Shown piece by piece: positions 28,895 to 37,887 of a stretch of DNA of 64,000 nt. The notes under the pieces are model-generated. The model made no database searches and was not told where the DNA came from. It saw only the letters and a list, made by a program, of their open reading frames with translations. Within the stretch, counting starts at the first letter, position 1. Each line of letters opens with the position of its first letter. Made by a program: the position numbers and the translations under genes. The stretch is from the NCBI RefSeq assembly GCF_005222225.1, contig NZ_CP036536.1, forward strand, positions 458,001 to 522,000. The letters are read 5' to 3'. The stretch comes from Salinimonas lutimaris (GTDB lineage Bacteria > Pseudomonadota > Gammaproteobacteria > Enterobacterales > Alteromonadaceae).

Positions 28895-29656
28895 ATGTTA
28901 GATAAAAGCGTAATAAGTCCTTCTGCGGCTTCAAAAAATCTGTCTGACGAAGAGATTGCCCGGTTTGATGCCCTGGCAGAATCCTGGTGGGATCCGAAGG
29001 GAAAATATAAAACCGCACTGGCATTTAATGCAGCCAGAGTCGATGTCATGCGTCGGCAGATTGGTGCGCATTTTGGTATTGATGACACACTTGAACAACC
29101 GTTATCCGGGTTAACTCTACTGGATGTTGGCTGTGGGGGTGGTCTGATTAGTGAGCCTATGGCTCGCGCGGGGGCCAACGTGACCGGGATTGATGCCAGT
29201 GCTGTGAGTATAGAAGTGGCAAAACGTCATGCACAACATAATGGCGTGACCGTTAACTATGAGCACTTACTGGCTTCCCAGATTAGCCGGCAGCAGCAAT
29301 ATGATGTGGTGATCAATGCAGAGGTGGTCGAGCATGTCCCGGATCAACCGGCTCTTATCCAGGATTGCGCCCGGCTGGTCAAACCCGGCGGTATGCTGAT
29401 TCTGGCCACCCTGAACCGCACAGTACGCAGTTATATCATTGCCATTATCGGCGCTGAATATGTCATGCGATATCTGCCGGCAGGCACGCACAGCTGGAAA
29501 AAATTTGTCAAACCTGCCGAACTGACAGACTGGGTCGGCCCCGGCTTTACCCTGCAGTATGAAACCGGCATGAAGTTAAATCCGCTGTCAGGCCACTGGT
29601 CGCTGACCAGCAGTACCGCGGTCAATTATCTGCAATGCTACTATTCACAAAAATAA
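28895..29656 (+). CDS. ubiG: UbiG-like SAM-dependent O-methyltransferase
   Basis: 253 residues. The N-terminal ARFDALAESWWDPKGKYK matches UbiG (the WWDP motif), as do LLDVGCGGGLISEPMARAGANVTGID (SAM motif I region), EVVEHVPD, LVKPGGMLILATLNRT and SYIIAIIGAEYVMRYLPAGTHSW. UbiG makes both O-methylations of ubiquinone synthesis. The ALAFNAARVDVMRRQI segment departs from the usual PLHxxNPxRL, so an orphan paralogue with another substrate is possible. It stands alone with an AT-rich upstream region and is not next to other ubi genes or gyrA. Confidence 0.82.
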   Translation: MLDKSVISPSAASKNLSDEEIARFDALAESWWDPKGKYKTALAFNAARVDVMRRQIGAHFGIDDTLEQPLSGLTLLDVGCGGGLISEPMARAGANVTGIDASAVSIEVAKRHAQHNGVTVNYEHLLASQISRQQQYDVVINAEVVEHVPDQPALIQDCARLVKPGGMLILATLNRTVRSYIIAIIGAEYVMRYLPAGTHSWKKFVKPAELTDWVGPGFTLQYETGMKLNPLSGHWSLTSSTAVNYLQCYYSQK

Positions 29657-29734
29657 TGGCCGGATCTGTCGGATGATAATTTGACTGCCAGCCTGTGCTG
29701 TTTAATCTAAGGATCTTGATACAGGAGAAACAGC

Positions 29735-30349
29735 ATGATTATTTACGAAACCAAAACTGCGCCAAATCCCCGTCGGGTCAGAATGTTTCTGGCGGAGAAG
29801 GGCGTCGCACAAGATGTTGAATATGTACAGCTGGATTTACAAAAAGGAGAAAACCTGAGCGCGCAGATGCGGGCTAAAAATCCACTGGGTAAGGTACCGG
29901 TACTGGAACTTGATGATGGTACCTGTATTGCTGAAACTGATGCCATTTGCACGTATTTTGAAAATACCATTGCTGAGCCTCCCCTGATGGGCGTGGATGC
30001 TAAAGACAAGGCCGTGGTGTCGATGTGGCAACGCCAGGTTGAGCTGGCTTTAATGCTACAGGTTGGCATGTGTTTTCAGCACACCACCGGGTACTTTAAG
30101 GACCGGATGGTTCCGATTGCTGAATACGGTAAAGAAGCCGGGATCAATGCCGCCAAGTATCTGAATATCCTTGAACGTCGCCTGGAGTTGTGTCCTTTTA
30201 TCGCCGGCGAGCGCTTCACTATTGCTGATATCACCGCATTATGTGCTATCGACTTTGCCCGGGTGGTGGATATTCGTCTGGATGATAAGCATACCAATCT
30301 GAAAAAATGGTACGACACTGTCAGTAGCCGGCCGAGTGCCCGCGCATGA
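29735..30349 (+). CDS. Glutathione S-transferase family protein (first of pair)
   Basis: 204 residues. An N-terminal thioredoxin-fold domain (TAPNPRRVRMFLAEKG, NPLGKVPVLELDDG, the glutathione-binding ETDAICTYFE) is followed by a helical domain with the RFTIADITALCAIDFA N-capping motif. A Ser/Cys catalytic position is not obvious: the site after T8 reads APNPRR. It overlaps the next transferase by 4 nt (ATGA), so the two are made together. A TTGACT hexamer at 29681-29686 may be its -35. Substrate unknown. Confidence 0.9.
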   Translation: MIIYETKTAPNPRRVRMFLAEKGVAQDVEYVQLDLQKGENLSAQMRAKNPLGKVPVLELDDGTCIAETDAICTYFENTIAEPPLMGVDAKDKAVVSMWQRQVELALMLQVGMCFQHTTGYFKDRMVPIAEYGKEAGINAAKYLNILERRLELCPFIAGERFTIADITALCAIDFARVVDIRLDDKHTNLKKWYDTVSSRPSARA

Positions 30350-31002
30350 CCATTAGTCTGTATACCTCACCCACCCCGAATGGCTGGAAGGCATCAGTGG
30401 CATTAGAAGAGATGCAGCTGGACTATCAGGTACGCAGTGTGGACTTAAGAAAAGGTGAGCAGAAAACACCTGAGTTTCTGGCCCTGAACCCAAACGGGCG
30501 TATTCCGGTGATGGTTGATCACGGTAACCAGGATTTTGTGGTATTTGAGTCTGGTGCGATTTTGCTGTATCTGGGGCAGTTAACCGGCAAGCTGTGGCCG
30601 GATAACGCCAGACAGCAAAGTCAGGTGACGCAGTGGCTGATGTTTCAGATGGGCGGAATTGGCCCTATGATGGGACAGGCCAATGTTTTCTACCGGTATA
30701 TGGAAGAGCAGATCCCCACCGCTATCAGCCGATATCAGAACGAGGGACGGCGCTTGTTTGAGGTACTCAACACACATCTGTCAGACCATGAATATCTGGT
30801 GGACGATTATAGTATTGCCGATATCGCCAACTGGTGCTGGGTCAGAACCTACAAATGGTCTGGTATATCAATGGACGGGCTTGACCATCTTCATCGGTGG
30901 AAAAACAGCATTGAGGCCCGGCCTGCCGCCAGACGCGGTGTTGAAGTGCCGCATAAAATTGTGCCTGAGTCCGTGGCCCGGGCCGGACGCACACTTATCT
31001 GA
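30346..31002 (+). CDS. Glutathione S-transferase family protein (second of pair, Ure2p/YghU-like)
   Basis: 218 residues. The thioredoxin-fold domain begins LYTSPTPNGWKASVALEEM, with NG in the position of the Ure2p-like/YfcG group, then NPNGRIPVMVDHG and FESGAILLYLG. The helical domain has YSIADIANWCWVRTYKWSG, also typical of that group, whose bacterial members have disulfide-bond reductase activity. The ATG overlaps the stop of the first transferase. It is convergent with the DNA ligase gene, 9 nt between stops. Confidence 0.9.
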   Translation: MTISLYTSPTPNGWKASVALEEMQLDYQVRSVDLRKGEQKTPEFLALNPNGRIPVMVDHGNQDFVVFESGAILLYLGQLTGKLWPDNARQQSQVTQWLMFQMGGIGPMMGQANVFYRYMEEQIPTAISRYQNEGRRLFEVLNTHLSDHEYLVDDYSIADIANWCWVRTYKWSGISMDGLDHLHRWKNSIEARPAARRGVEVPHKIVPESVARAGRTLI

Positions 31003-31011
31003 TCAGGCTGG

Positions 31012-32583
31012 CTATTCTATCATAGTCAGCACGGTGTCCAGCGTGTCTGCCTCAGCAGCGGGTTTGTCCCAGCGTATCCGGTGGAACCGGGGAAAGCGCA
31101 GGGCAACCCCGGATTTGTGCCGGTTAGACGGGTGCGCGGCATCAAAAGCCACTTCTATAACCAGTGATTTGGCCAGTTCTCTGACTGGCCCGAAGCGGCC
31201 GGTGGTATTTCGCCGTACCCAGTTATCCAGCTTTTTCAGCTCTTCATCAGTAAAGCCCGAGTAGGCTTTTCCAATTGGTAGCAGGGTATCTCCCTGCCAT
31301 GCCCCGAAGGTGAAATCTGAATAAAAGCTAGAACGTTTGCCATGGCCACGCTGTGCATACATCAGTACGGCATCGACCAGCCGAGGTTCCCGCTTCCATT
31401 TAAACCACTGGCCTTTAGGACGCCCCGGCACATACAGGCTGTCGCGGCGCTTGAGCATGAGTCCTTCTACCGCGGTATCCTGACAGGCCTCCGCGTAACG
31501 CTGGCGCAGTTCAGCTAAGGTACTGGCGGGTAATTGCCCGGACAGGTGTAACCGGTCGCTGCTACTATTTTTAAGGTATTTTTGTAATGCGGCGCGGCGT
31601 TCATCAAGCGGCTGTTGATGATAATCCTGATGCTGATCAGCTAAAATATCGTAGGCAATCAAACCGGCTGGCAACTCGCTCATCAGCTTTTTAGTAGGTT
31701 TCTTTTTATTCAGCCGTTGTTGCAACTGATTAAAGCTTTCTACCTTTTTGCCCTGCATTACCAGCAGTTCACCGTCAATAACACCATGCTCGGTCACGGT
31801 TTCCAGTAAATCAGGAAATGCACCGCTGATATCATCACCGGTACGACTGAACAGCGCCTTGCCGTGCCGCGTACACACCAGCTGAACACGAATACCATCA
31901 TATTTGTGCTCCACTTGCCATTGTGCAGGCGACAGGTTTTCCAGCGTAGTCTCATCTACCGGGTGCGCCAGCATGACCGGGTGGAAGGTCACCCGCTGTG
32001 AGATATCCGGCTTTTCTGCCAGGCCTTCCAGCCAGTGCAACAATTCTGTATAGGGCGGCTCAACCCCATGCCAGAGCGCTTCAATGTCGGTTACGGGTTT
32101 ATCGCCATAGCGGGCCAGAATCTGTTTAACTGTCCGGGCTGACACCCCAATGCGCAGGCCTCGGGTTCCCAGTTTAATCAGCGCCCAGCGCTGTGCTGCA
32201 TTCATCTGGTTCAGATAATCCACCAGCAAAGGCTTAACCTCTGTGCGTTTTGCCTGCATAAAATCATCTACAATCTGCGCCAGGCCGGGCAGGGAGGCAG
32301 GCTTCGCCGAGGTGTCGGGCCACAGGTGCGCCACGGTCTCACTCATTTCCCCTACATAGTCGTAACTTAAATCAAACAGGACCGGATCGATGCGCTCCAG
32401 CATCAGCTGTTTAATCGTATTGCGCTTGAAAAAATCAAAGCGCAGGGTACCGGCCATGGCAGCCAGCGCCCAACCCCGGTCGGGGTCGGGGGTTTGTTTA
32501 AGATAGTCGGTTATCAGTGCCGATTTTGCGTTGTGGCTACTGGTAAAATACAGCTGCTCAAGTAAATCGCTGAATGCTTCCAT
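31012..32583 (-). CDS. ATP-dependent DNA ligase of the Lhr-Core repair cluster
   Basis: 523 residues. An N-terminal helical DNA-binding domain (1-200) precedes the nucleotidyltransferase domain with nucleophile Lys227 in HKYDGIR (motif I), DGELLV (motif III), EGLMLKRRDSLY (motif IV) and WFKWKRE (motif V), then an OB fold. The C-terminal family matches the ligase that accompanies the Lhr-Core helicase in Pseudomonas putida and Mycobacterium-like clusters ('cisplatin damage response' ligases). It seals nicks with ATP, separate from the essential NAD-dependent LigA. Its ATG overlaps the stop of the nuclease gene by one base (TAATG). Confidence 0.92.
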   Translation of the reverse strand: MEAFSDLLEQLYFTSSHNAKSALITDYLKQTPDPDRGWALAAMAGTLRFDFFKRNTIKQLMLERIDPVLFDLSYDYVGEMSETVAHLWPDTSAKPASLPGLAQIVDDFMQAKRTEVKPLLVDYLNQMNAAQRWALIKLGTRGLRIGVSARTVKQILARYGDKPVTDIEALWHGVEPPYTELLHWLEGLAEKPDISQRVTFHPVMLAHPVDETTLENLSPAQWQVEHKYDGIRVQLVCTRHGKALFSRTGDDISGAFPDLLETVTEHGVIDGELLVMQGKKVESFNQLQQRLNKKKPTKKLMSELPAGLIAYDILADQHQDYHQQPLDERRAALQKYLKNSSSDRLHLSGQLPASTLAELRQRYAEACQDTAVEGLMLKRRDSLYVPGRPKGQWFKWKREPRLVDAVLMYAQRGHGKRSSFYSDFTFGAWQGDTLLPIGKAYSGFTDEELKKLDNWVRRNTTGRFGPVRELAKSLVIEVAFDAAHPSNRHKSGVALRFPRFHRIRWDKPAAEADTLDTVLTMIE

Positions 32584-33605
32584 TACCCGGTTTCCTCTTC
32601 ATCATAACCAATCAGCGACAAGGCTTTAGCGTGATATCCCATTTGCTGTGCCTGATGAACCAGCGCATCTTCGCGACCATGGGTCACCCAGACTTCCTTT
32701 GGGTTGACTTCAGAAATAGTTTGCAGCAATTCCGGCCAGTCGCAGTGGTCAGAGATAATCAGCGGCAGCTCCACCTGTTTTTGTCGGGCCCGGGCGCGAA
32801 TCTGCATCCAGCCAGATGCCATGACTGTGCGCACATCGGGCAACGAACGGGACCACCGGTCGGCCAGGGCGGAGGGTGGCGCCAGCACAATTTCGCCAGC
32901 CAGGGCGCTTTTGTCAGTCACATCGTTTACCGCAATCAGCTCACCCAAATCGATGCCCTGCTGCTGATATAATTCACACAGTCTGATTTGCGCGCCGTGC
33001 AGGTAAACCGGTTTGTGATAACCGGCATGGCGCAGAGCCAGAATCACGCGCTGACATTTACCTAAAGCATAAGCCCCGACCAAATGACATCGGTGGGGAA
33101 AAACGGCCAGCGAATGCAGCAGTTTATTAATTTCCTGCTCAATAGGCGGATGCGTAAATACGGGCAGGGCAAAGGTTGCTTCTGTGATCAGCACATCACA
33201 AGGCACAACTTTAAATAACGGGCAGGTGGGATCGTCCCGTCGCTTGTAATCACCGGAGATAACCAGCCGGCTACCGCGATATTCCAGCAGGGCCTGGGCC
33301 GAGCCCAGAATATGCCCGGCGGGAAACAAGGTCAGCAAGACCGGATCGTCCGGGTCGCCCAGCGTTACCGTCTGTTCATAATCCAGCGGCTGTGGATCGC
33401 TGGCCATTTCCTCTCCGTAACGGGTGGTCATAATCGCCAGCGTCTGCGCGGTGGCATACACCCGCTGGTGACCCGCGCGGGCGTGGTCAGCGTGGCCGTG
33501 CGTCACAATGGCACAGGCCACTGGCAGCATTGGGTCGATATACACATCAGCCGGCCGGCAATACAACCCGGCTTCTTCTGTCCTTATCCAGTCTTGTGGA
33601 TGCAC
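32583..33605 (-). CDS. Metallo-beta-lactamase/beta-CASP exonuclease of the Lhr-Core repair cluster
   Basis: 340 residues. The metal-binding motif H36-G-H38-A-D40-H41 (VTHGHADHARAG), FPAGHILGSAQ, VISGDYKRRDDPTC and the C-terminal VTHGRE belong to the MBL/beta-CASP nuclease fold used in DNA and RNA processing (SNM1-like). In this conserved neighbourhood the protein is the ligase-associated DNA exonuclease. It is first of the minus-strand pair, divergent from the helicase across 154 bp, and translationally coupled to the ligase. Confidence 0.9.
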   Translation of the reverse strand: MHPQDWIRTEEAGLYCRPADVYIDPMLPVACAIVTHGHADHARAGHQRVYATAQTLAIMTTRYGEEMASDPQPLDYEQTVTLGDPDDPVLLTLFPAGHILGSAQALLEYRGSRLVISGDYKRRDDPTCPLFKVVPCDVLITEATFALPVFTHPPIEQEINKLLHSLAVFPHRCHLVGAYALGKCQRVILALRHAGYHKPVYLHGAQIRLCELYQQQGIDLGELIAVNDVTDKSALAGEIVLAPPSALADRWSRSLPDVRTVMASGWMQIRARARQKQVELPLIISDHCDWPELLQTISEVNPKEVWVTHGREDALVHQAQQMGYHAKALSLIGYDEEETG

Positions 33606-33759
33606 CCTGACCTCCTGAACCTGACATAATATTAATCCTGTGTGAGGTATACGGCACGGGCATCAAATAAGTTGATTAAGTTAAACTAACCTTAAAGAAT
33701 TTTCGTTTGTATAAAGCAGCAGCAATGTCTATGACGTTACTGCATTTTTTTAATGACGA

Positions 33760-36240
33760 TTGCGAGGTAGACTTATTCTTCCGTCTTGTTTTTCCCGCTG
33801 GTTTGAACACCGCGGCTGGCAGCTCAGGGATTATCAGCAGCAAATGCTGGAGCAGGTTCCGCAGCAGCCGGCTACTTTGCTGATTGCCCCCACCGGAGCA
33901 GGTAAAACACTGTCTGGTTTTCTGCCCTCGCTGGTAGATCTGTATCAGCAGCCAGCAACAGGCTTACACACCCTGTATATTTCGCCGCTAAAAGCTCTGA
34001 CACAGGATATTCACCGTAACCTGTTGCAACCGGTGGAAGAAATCGGGCTGGATATCACGATTGAAACCCGTACCGGCGATACGCCATCGCATAAGCGACA
34101 GCGGCAACGGCGAAAGCCACCGAATATTCTGCTGACCACGCCTGAGTCCCTGATGTTGCTATTGTCCTACGCAGACGCAGATAAAATCTTTGCCAGGCTG
34201 CGCACGGTGATTATTGATGAGGCCCATTCTCTGGTGGCCAACAAGCGAGGTGATTTTACCGCGCTGGCGCTGGCCCGGTTACAAGCTTTGTCACCGCAAA
34301 TGCGCCGGATTGGGTTGTCAGCTACAGTAGCTCAGCCTCCGGCGCTGGCCGGCTGGCTGGGAGTCACCGGTACCCCGGCCAGCATCATTCAGGTGCAGGC
34401 GCCGGTTAAGCCGGATATCACCATGCTGCATTCAGCCTCGCGCATGCCGTTTGGTGGCTTTATGGCCAAATATGCCATAGGTGATATTTATACGCACATT
34501 CAACAGGCCGGCACTACCCTGGTGTTTGTGAATACCCGAGCGCAGTCAGAGCTGGTCTTTCAGATGTTGTGGGAAGAAAACCGCGCAGGCCTGCCAATCG
34601 CACTGTATCACGGCTCGTTAAGCAAAGAGCAGCGGCGTAAAACCGAAGCCATGATGGCCAGTGGTCAGTTACGCGCGATTGTCTGTACCTCGGCGCTTGA
34701 GCTGGGTATTGACTGGGGCAATGTGGAACTGGTGATTCAGGTGGGCGCGCCCAAAGGGGTTAGCCGGCTATTACAACGTATCGGGCGGGCCAATCATCGG
34801 CTTGATGAACCTAGTCGCGCCTTATTGGTGCCGGCCAACCGTTTTGAGGCGCTGGAATGTCAGGCGGCGATGGATGCGATTGCCCGCAATGAGCTGGATG
34901 GCGAACAGCCGCAACCCGGGGCGATGGATATTCTGCCTCAGTTTATTCTTAACTGTGCCTGTTCGGCTCCGGCGGATCCTGAGGTGATTTATCAGCAGGT
35001 GCTCGATGCCGCGCCCTATCAGGGTACTGAACGGGATGAGTTTAATAAATTATGGCAGTTCACTGTGGATGGCGGATATGCCCTACAGGCCTACGAGCGC
35101 TACCAGCGCATGATACAAAACGAAGATAGACTGTGGGTGCCAGCTTCCAAACGTATCATCCAGCGTCATCGGCAGAATATCGGGACTATTGTCGAGGCGG
35201 GCCGGCTCAAGGTTAAACGTATCCGACGTGGTAATCAGGGTAAAATCATTGGCGAGGTGGAGGAGTACTTTGCCCAGCAGCTGGTGGCCGGAGATACTTT
35301 TTTGTTTGCCGGTGAAGTGCTGCGCTTTGAAGCCATCCGGGATATGCAGCTGCACGCCCGGCCAGCTAAAGGCGGTGAGCCAAAAATTCCCAGTTATGCC
35401 GGTGGTCAGTTACCGCTTTCCACCTTTCTGGCAGAGGGCGTCAGACAGCTGTTAAATGATCAGCCACGCTGGGCAAGTCTGCCGCAACAGGTGCGCGAAT
35501 GGTTGCAGCTGCAACAACAGTTTTCGGTCATTCCACATCCAGAGCAGGTGCTCATTGAACAGTTTGAGCATCGCAAGGCCATGGTCACCCTGTATTATAC
35601 CTTTGAAGGACGCAAGGCAAACCAGACCCTGGGTATGCTTGTGACCAAGCGTATGGAAAAACTGGGGCTCAAGCCCCTGTCGTTCAGCGTGACTGACTAC
35701 GGGCTATCGGTCAGCGCCTTGCGCCGGATCACCACCGAGCATATAGAGAAACTGTTCTCGCCGGATATACTGGGCGATGAGCTGGAAGACTGGATGCTGC
35801 AGGCTCCTATGCTGAAGCGGTCGTTCCGGCATGTAGCGGTCGTCAGCGGCTTAACCGAACAGCGTTTTCACAGCAGTCAGAAAACCATGAAGCAGGTAAC
35901 CTTTTCGACAGATCTGATCTATGACACGCTGCGCGAATATGATCCTGACCACATTTTGTTGAGCGTGACCCGGGCTGATGCGGAGCGTGAACTGCTCGAT
36001 CTGAAGCGGCTGGCTGGCCTGCTCATTCGGTTTGTGGGTAAAACCCGGCTGGTGGATTTAGACAAAGTTTCACCCATGGCCATTCCTATTGTACTGAATG
36101 TGCGCTCCGAGCAGGTTAAGGGAGCCGGTGCACATGCAATGATGGAGCAGGCGGACCTGTATGCAGAAGCCGAAGCCATGCTTGATGAGGTTAAAGCGCT
36201 GCTGGGCGGGCAAAGTAATCAATCTGAAACAGGAGAGTAA
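33760..36240 (+). CDS. Lhr-like DEAH-box 3'-5' DNA helicase (ligase-associated)
   Basis: 826 residues, Lhr-Core size. Motif I APTGAGKTLSGF, motif II DEAH (IIDEAHSLV), motif III SAT, motif VI QRIGRANHR, then winged-helix and Lhr beta-barrel domains. It translocates 3'-5' on single-stranded DNA. The start is uncertain: coordinates use an in-frame TTG at 33760 with poor ribosome binding sequence. A GAGGT at 33764-33768 sits 6 nt before an ATT at 33775, which would begin ILPSCFSRWFEHRGW, close to where homologues begin. It is followed with no gap by the phosphoesterase. Confidence 0.92.
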   Translation: MRGRLILPSCFSRWFEHRGWQLRDYQQQMLEQVPQQPATLLIAPTGAGKTLSGFLPSLVDLYQQPATGLHTLYISPLKALTQDIHRNLLQPVEEIGLDITIETRTGDTPSHKRQRQRRKPPNILLTTPESLMLLLSYADADKIFARLRTVIIDEAHSLVANKRGDFTALALARLQALSPQMRRIGLSATVAQPPALAGWLGVTGTPASIIQVQAPVKPDITMLHSASRMPFGGFMAKYAIGDIYTHIQQAGTTLVFVNTRAQSELVFQMLWEENRAGLPIALYHGSLSKEQRRKTEAMMASGQLRAIVCTSALELGIDWGNVELVIQVGAPKGVSRLLQRIGRANHRLDEPSRALLVPANRFEALECQAAMDAIARNELDGEQPQPGAMDILPQFILNCACSAPADPEVIYQQVLDAAPYQGTERDEFNKLWQFTVDGGYALQAYERYQRMIQNEDRLWVPASKRIIQRHRQNIGTIVEAGRLKVKRIRRGNQGKIIGEVEEYFAQQLVAGDTFLFAGEVLRFEAIRDMQLHARPAKGGEPKIPSYAGGQLPLSTFLAEGVRQLLNDQPRWASLPQQVREWLQLQQQFSVIPHPEQVLIEQFEHRKAMVTLYYTFEGRKANQTLGMLVTKRMEKLGLKPLSFSVTDYGLSVSALRRITTEHIEKLFSPDILGDELEDWMLQAPMLKRSFRHVAVVSGLTEQRFHSSQKTMKQVTFSTDLIYDTLREYDPDHILLSVTRADAERELLDLKRLAGLLIRFVGKTRLVDLDKVSPMAIPIVLNVRSEQVKGAGAHAMMEQADLYAEAEAMLDEVKALLGGQSNQSETGE

Positions 36241-36954
36241 GTGGTTAAAGATAATGCCTGGCTAACCAGACAGGTGGCTGAAAAACGAATTATGCCGGCC
36301 CGGTTTGGCGGTAAAACCTGGTTACTGGATGCCGCTGGTACGGCTTACCTGCCAGAGGCTGACTGGCTGGTGGTGTCTGATTTACATCTGGAAAAAGGTA
36401 GTTACCTGCGCTGCTATGGTAACCCGGTGCCGCAACTGGACAGTCAGGCGACCTTGCACCGCCTGTCACGGATAATAACGGACTATCAGCCGGAGGTAGT
36501 CATCTGTCTGGGCGACAGTTTTCATGATATCGGTAGTGTGTCGCGCATGCAGGACGCGGACAAAGCGCTGCTGGCATCTTTAATCCATCAGGTGCCACGA
36601 TGGTGCTGGGTGTTGGGTAATCATGATCCGGCTATTCCTGAGTCTGTCGGCGGTGAGCGTCACGCCCGTTTATTACAAGACACTGTGGGTTTGTGCCATG
36701 AGCCTGAAGAGCACTGGCCGGCAGCGGAGTATCAGCTGATAGGACACTTTCATCCGAAAACCCGCATTCGACAAGGGCGGCATGTGTATCGCGGAAAGAG
36801 CTTCTTAATTGGCCAGAACCTGATGATTATGCCTGCCTTCGGGCAATACACCGGCGGCCTGTGGATTGACGATGAGGTAGTAACCTCCCTGATACCCGCC
36901 AGCACCCGACAGGCATTTATGTTATATGACAACTGCATTGTCAGACAGGCATAA
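36241..36954 (+). CDS. pdeM: Ligase-associated metallophosphoesterase PdeM
   Basis: 237 residues. Calcineurin-type motifs in order: SDLHLEKG (DxH), CLGDSFHD (GDxxH), VLGNHD (GNHD), and GHFHPKTR (GHxH). Homologues in the Lhr-Core cassette are manganese-dependent phosphodiesterases that act on DNA. The start is GTG immediately after the helicase stop, with CAGGAGAG upstream. It completes the four-protein cassette with helicase, nuclease and ligase. Confidence 0.92.
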   Translation: MVKDNAWLTRQVAEKRIMPARFGGKTWLLDAAGTAYLPEADWLVVSDLHLEKGSYLRCYGNPVPQLDSQATLHRLSRIITDYQPEVVICLGDSFHDIGSVSRMQDADKALLASLIHQVPRWCWVLGNHDPAIPESVGGERHARLLQDTVGLCHEPEEHWPAAEYQLIGHFHPKTRIRQGRHVYRGKSFLIGQNLMIMPAFGQYTGGLWIDDEVVTSLIPASTRQAFMLYDNCIVRQA

Positions 36955-36981
36955 AAAAGGGCGCTTATCAGCGCCCTTTTT
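36954..36981. terminator. Bidirectional terminator, pdeM / aguB
   Basis: Stem AAAAAGGGCGC / GCGCCCTTTTT with a 6-nt loop between convergent genes; A and T runs on both sides. Confidence 0.9.
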
Positions 36982-36993
36982 ATTTTTGTAAAA

Positions 36994-37887
36994 TCAGTCC
37001 CGCCACCGTTTGGTGATGTCGTCATAGGCATCAATGCGGCGGTCCCGGAAATAAGGCCAGATGCGTTTTACTTTTTCAGTACGCGCCATATCCAGCTCTA
37101 CCATCAGTGTCTGCTCTTCATCTTTACCAGCCAGCGCCAGTATCTCGCCCTGAGGGCCGGCAATAAAGCTCTGGCCCCAGAACTGAATACCCGGATCGCC
37201 GTCTACCGGTGAGGCTTCAAAGCCGGTCCGGTTGGCGACAATTACCGGCACCGAGTTGGCTACCGCGTGAGAGCGCTGAATGGTTTGCCAGGCACCGGCC
37301 TGACGTTCCTGCTCATCCTGGGTGTCAGTTACATCCCAGCCAATAGCAGTCGGGTAGAACAGCAGGTCCGCGCCCCGCATCGCCATTAAACGGGCCGCTT
37401 CTGGGTACCACTGGTCCCAGCACACCAGTACACCCAGTTTACCCACACTGGTCTGAATAGGCTCAAAGCCCATATCACCAGGAGTAAAATAAAACTTCTC
37501 GTAAAAGCCCGGGTCGTCGGGAATATGCATCTTGCGGTATTTACCCGCAATTTCACGGCTGCGGTCAAAAACCACAGCGGTGTTGTGATAAAGCCCTGAA
37601 CCACGCTTTTCAAATAAACTGGTTACCAGCACAATATTATACTTTTCAGCCACTTCGCCAAAAAAGTCAGTGGCCGGGCCAGGGATCGGCTCAGCCAGAT
37701 CAAACGCTTCTGTGTCTTCGGTCTGGCAAAAGTACAAGGTACTGTGCAGCTCCTGTAATAAAATACATTCACAGCCATCAGCTGCCAGCTGGGCAATCTG
37801 ATCCGCACTTTTCTGCCAGTTTGTCATTTTGTCATTATCTGCCACAGCCTGCTGTACCAGACCGACTTTTAGCATCTTAGACGCCAT
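36994..37887 (-). CDS. aguB: N-carbamoylputrescine amidase AguB
   Basis: 297 residues, nitrilase superfamily. The Glu-Lys-Cys triad appears as LLQELHS, YRKMHIPDD and VLVCWDQWYPEAAR. SLFEKRGSGLYHNTAVV and GDMGFEPIQT identify the carbamoylputrescine branch. It converts N-carbamoylputrescine to putrescine, ammonia and CO2. It overlaps aguA by 11 nt and forms a two-gene operon for putrescine from agmatine. Confidence 0.95.
   Translation of the reverse strand: MASKMLKVGLVQQAVADNDKMTNWQKSADQIAQLAADGCECILLQELHSTLYFCQTEDTEAFDLAEPIPGPATDFFGEVAEKYNIVLVTSLFEKRGSGLYHNTAVVFDRSREIAGKYRKMHIPDDPGFYEKFYFTPGDMGFEPIQTSVGKLGVLVCWDQWYPEAARLMAMRGADLLFYPTAIGWDVTDTQDEQERQAGAWQTIQRSHAVANSVPVIVANRTGFEASPVDGDPGIQFWGQSFIAGPQGEILALAGKDEEQTLMVELDMARTEKVKRIWPYFRDRRIDAYDDITKRWRD

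Noticed and set aside
30683-31264. 193-codon open frame on the plus strand at the GST/ligase junction
   Set aside because: It overlaps the end of the second transferase in another frame and the ligase C-terminus antisense; no ribosome binding site or domain.
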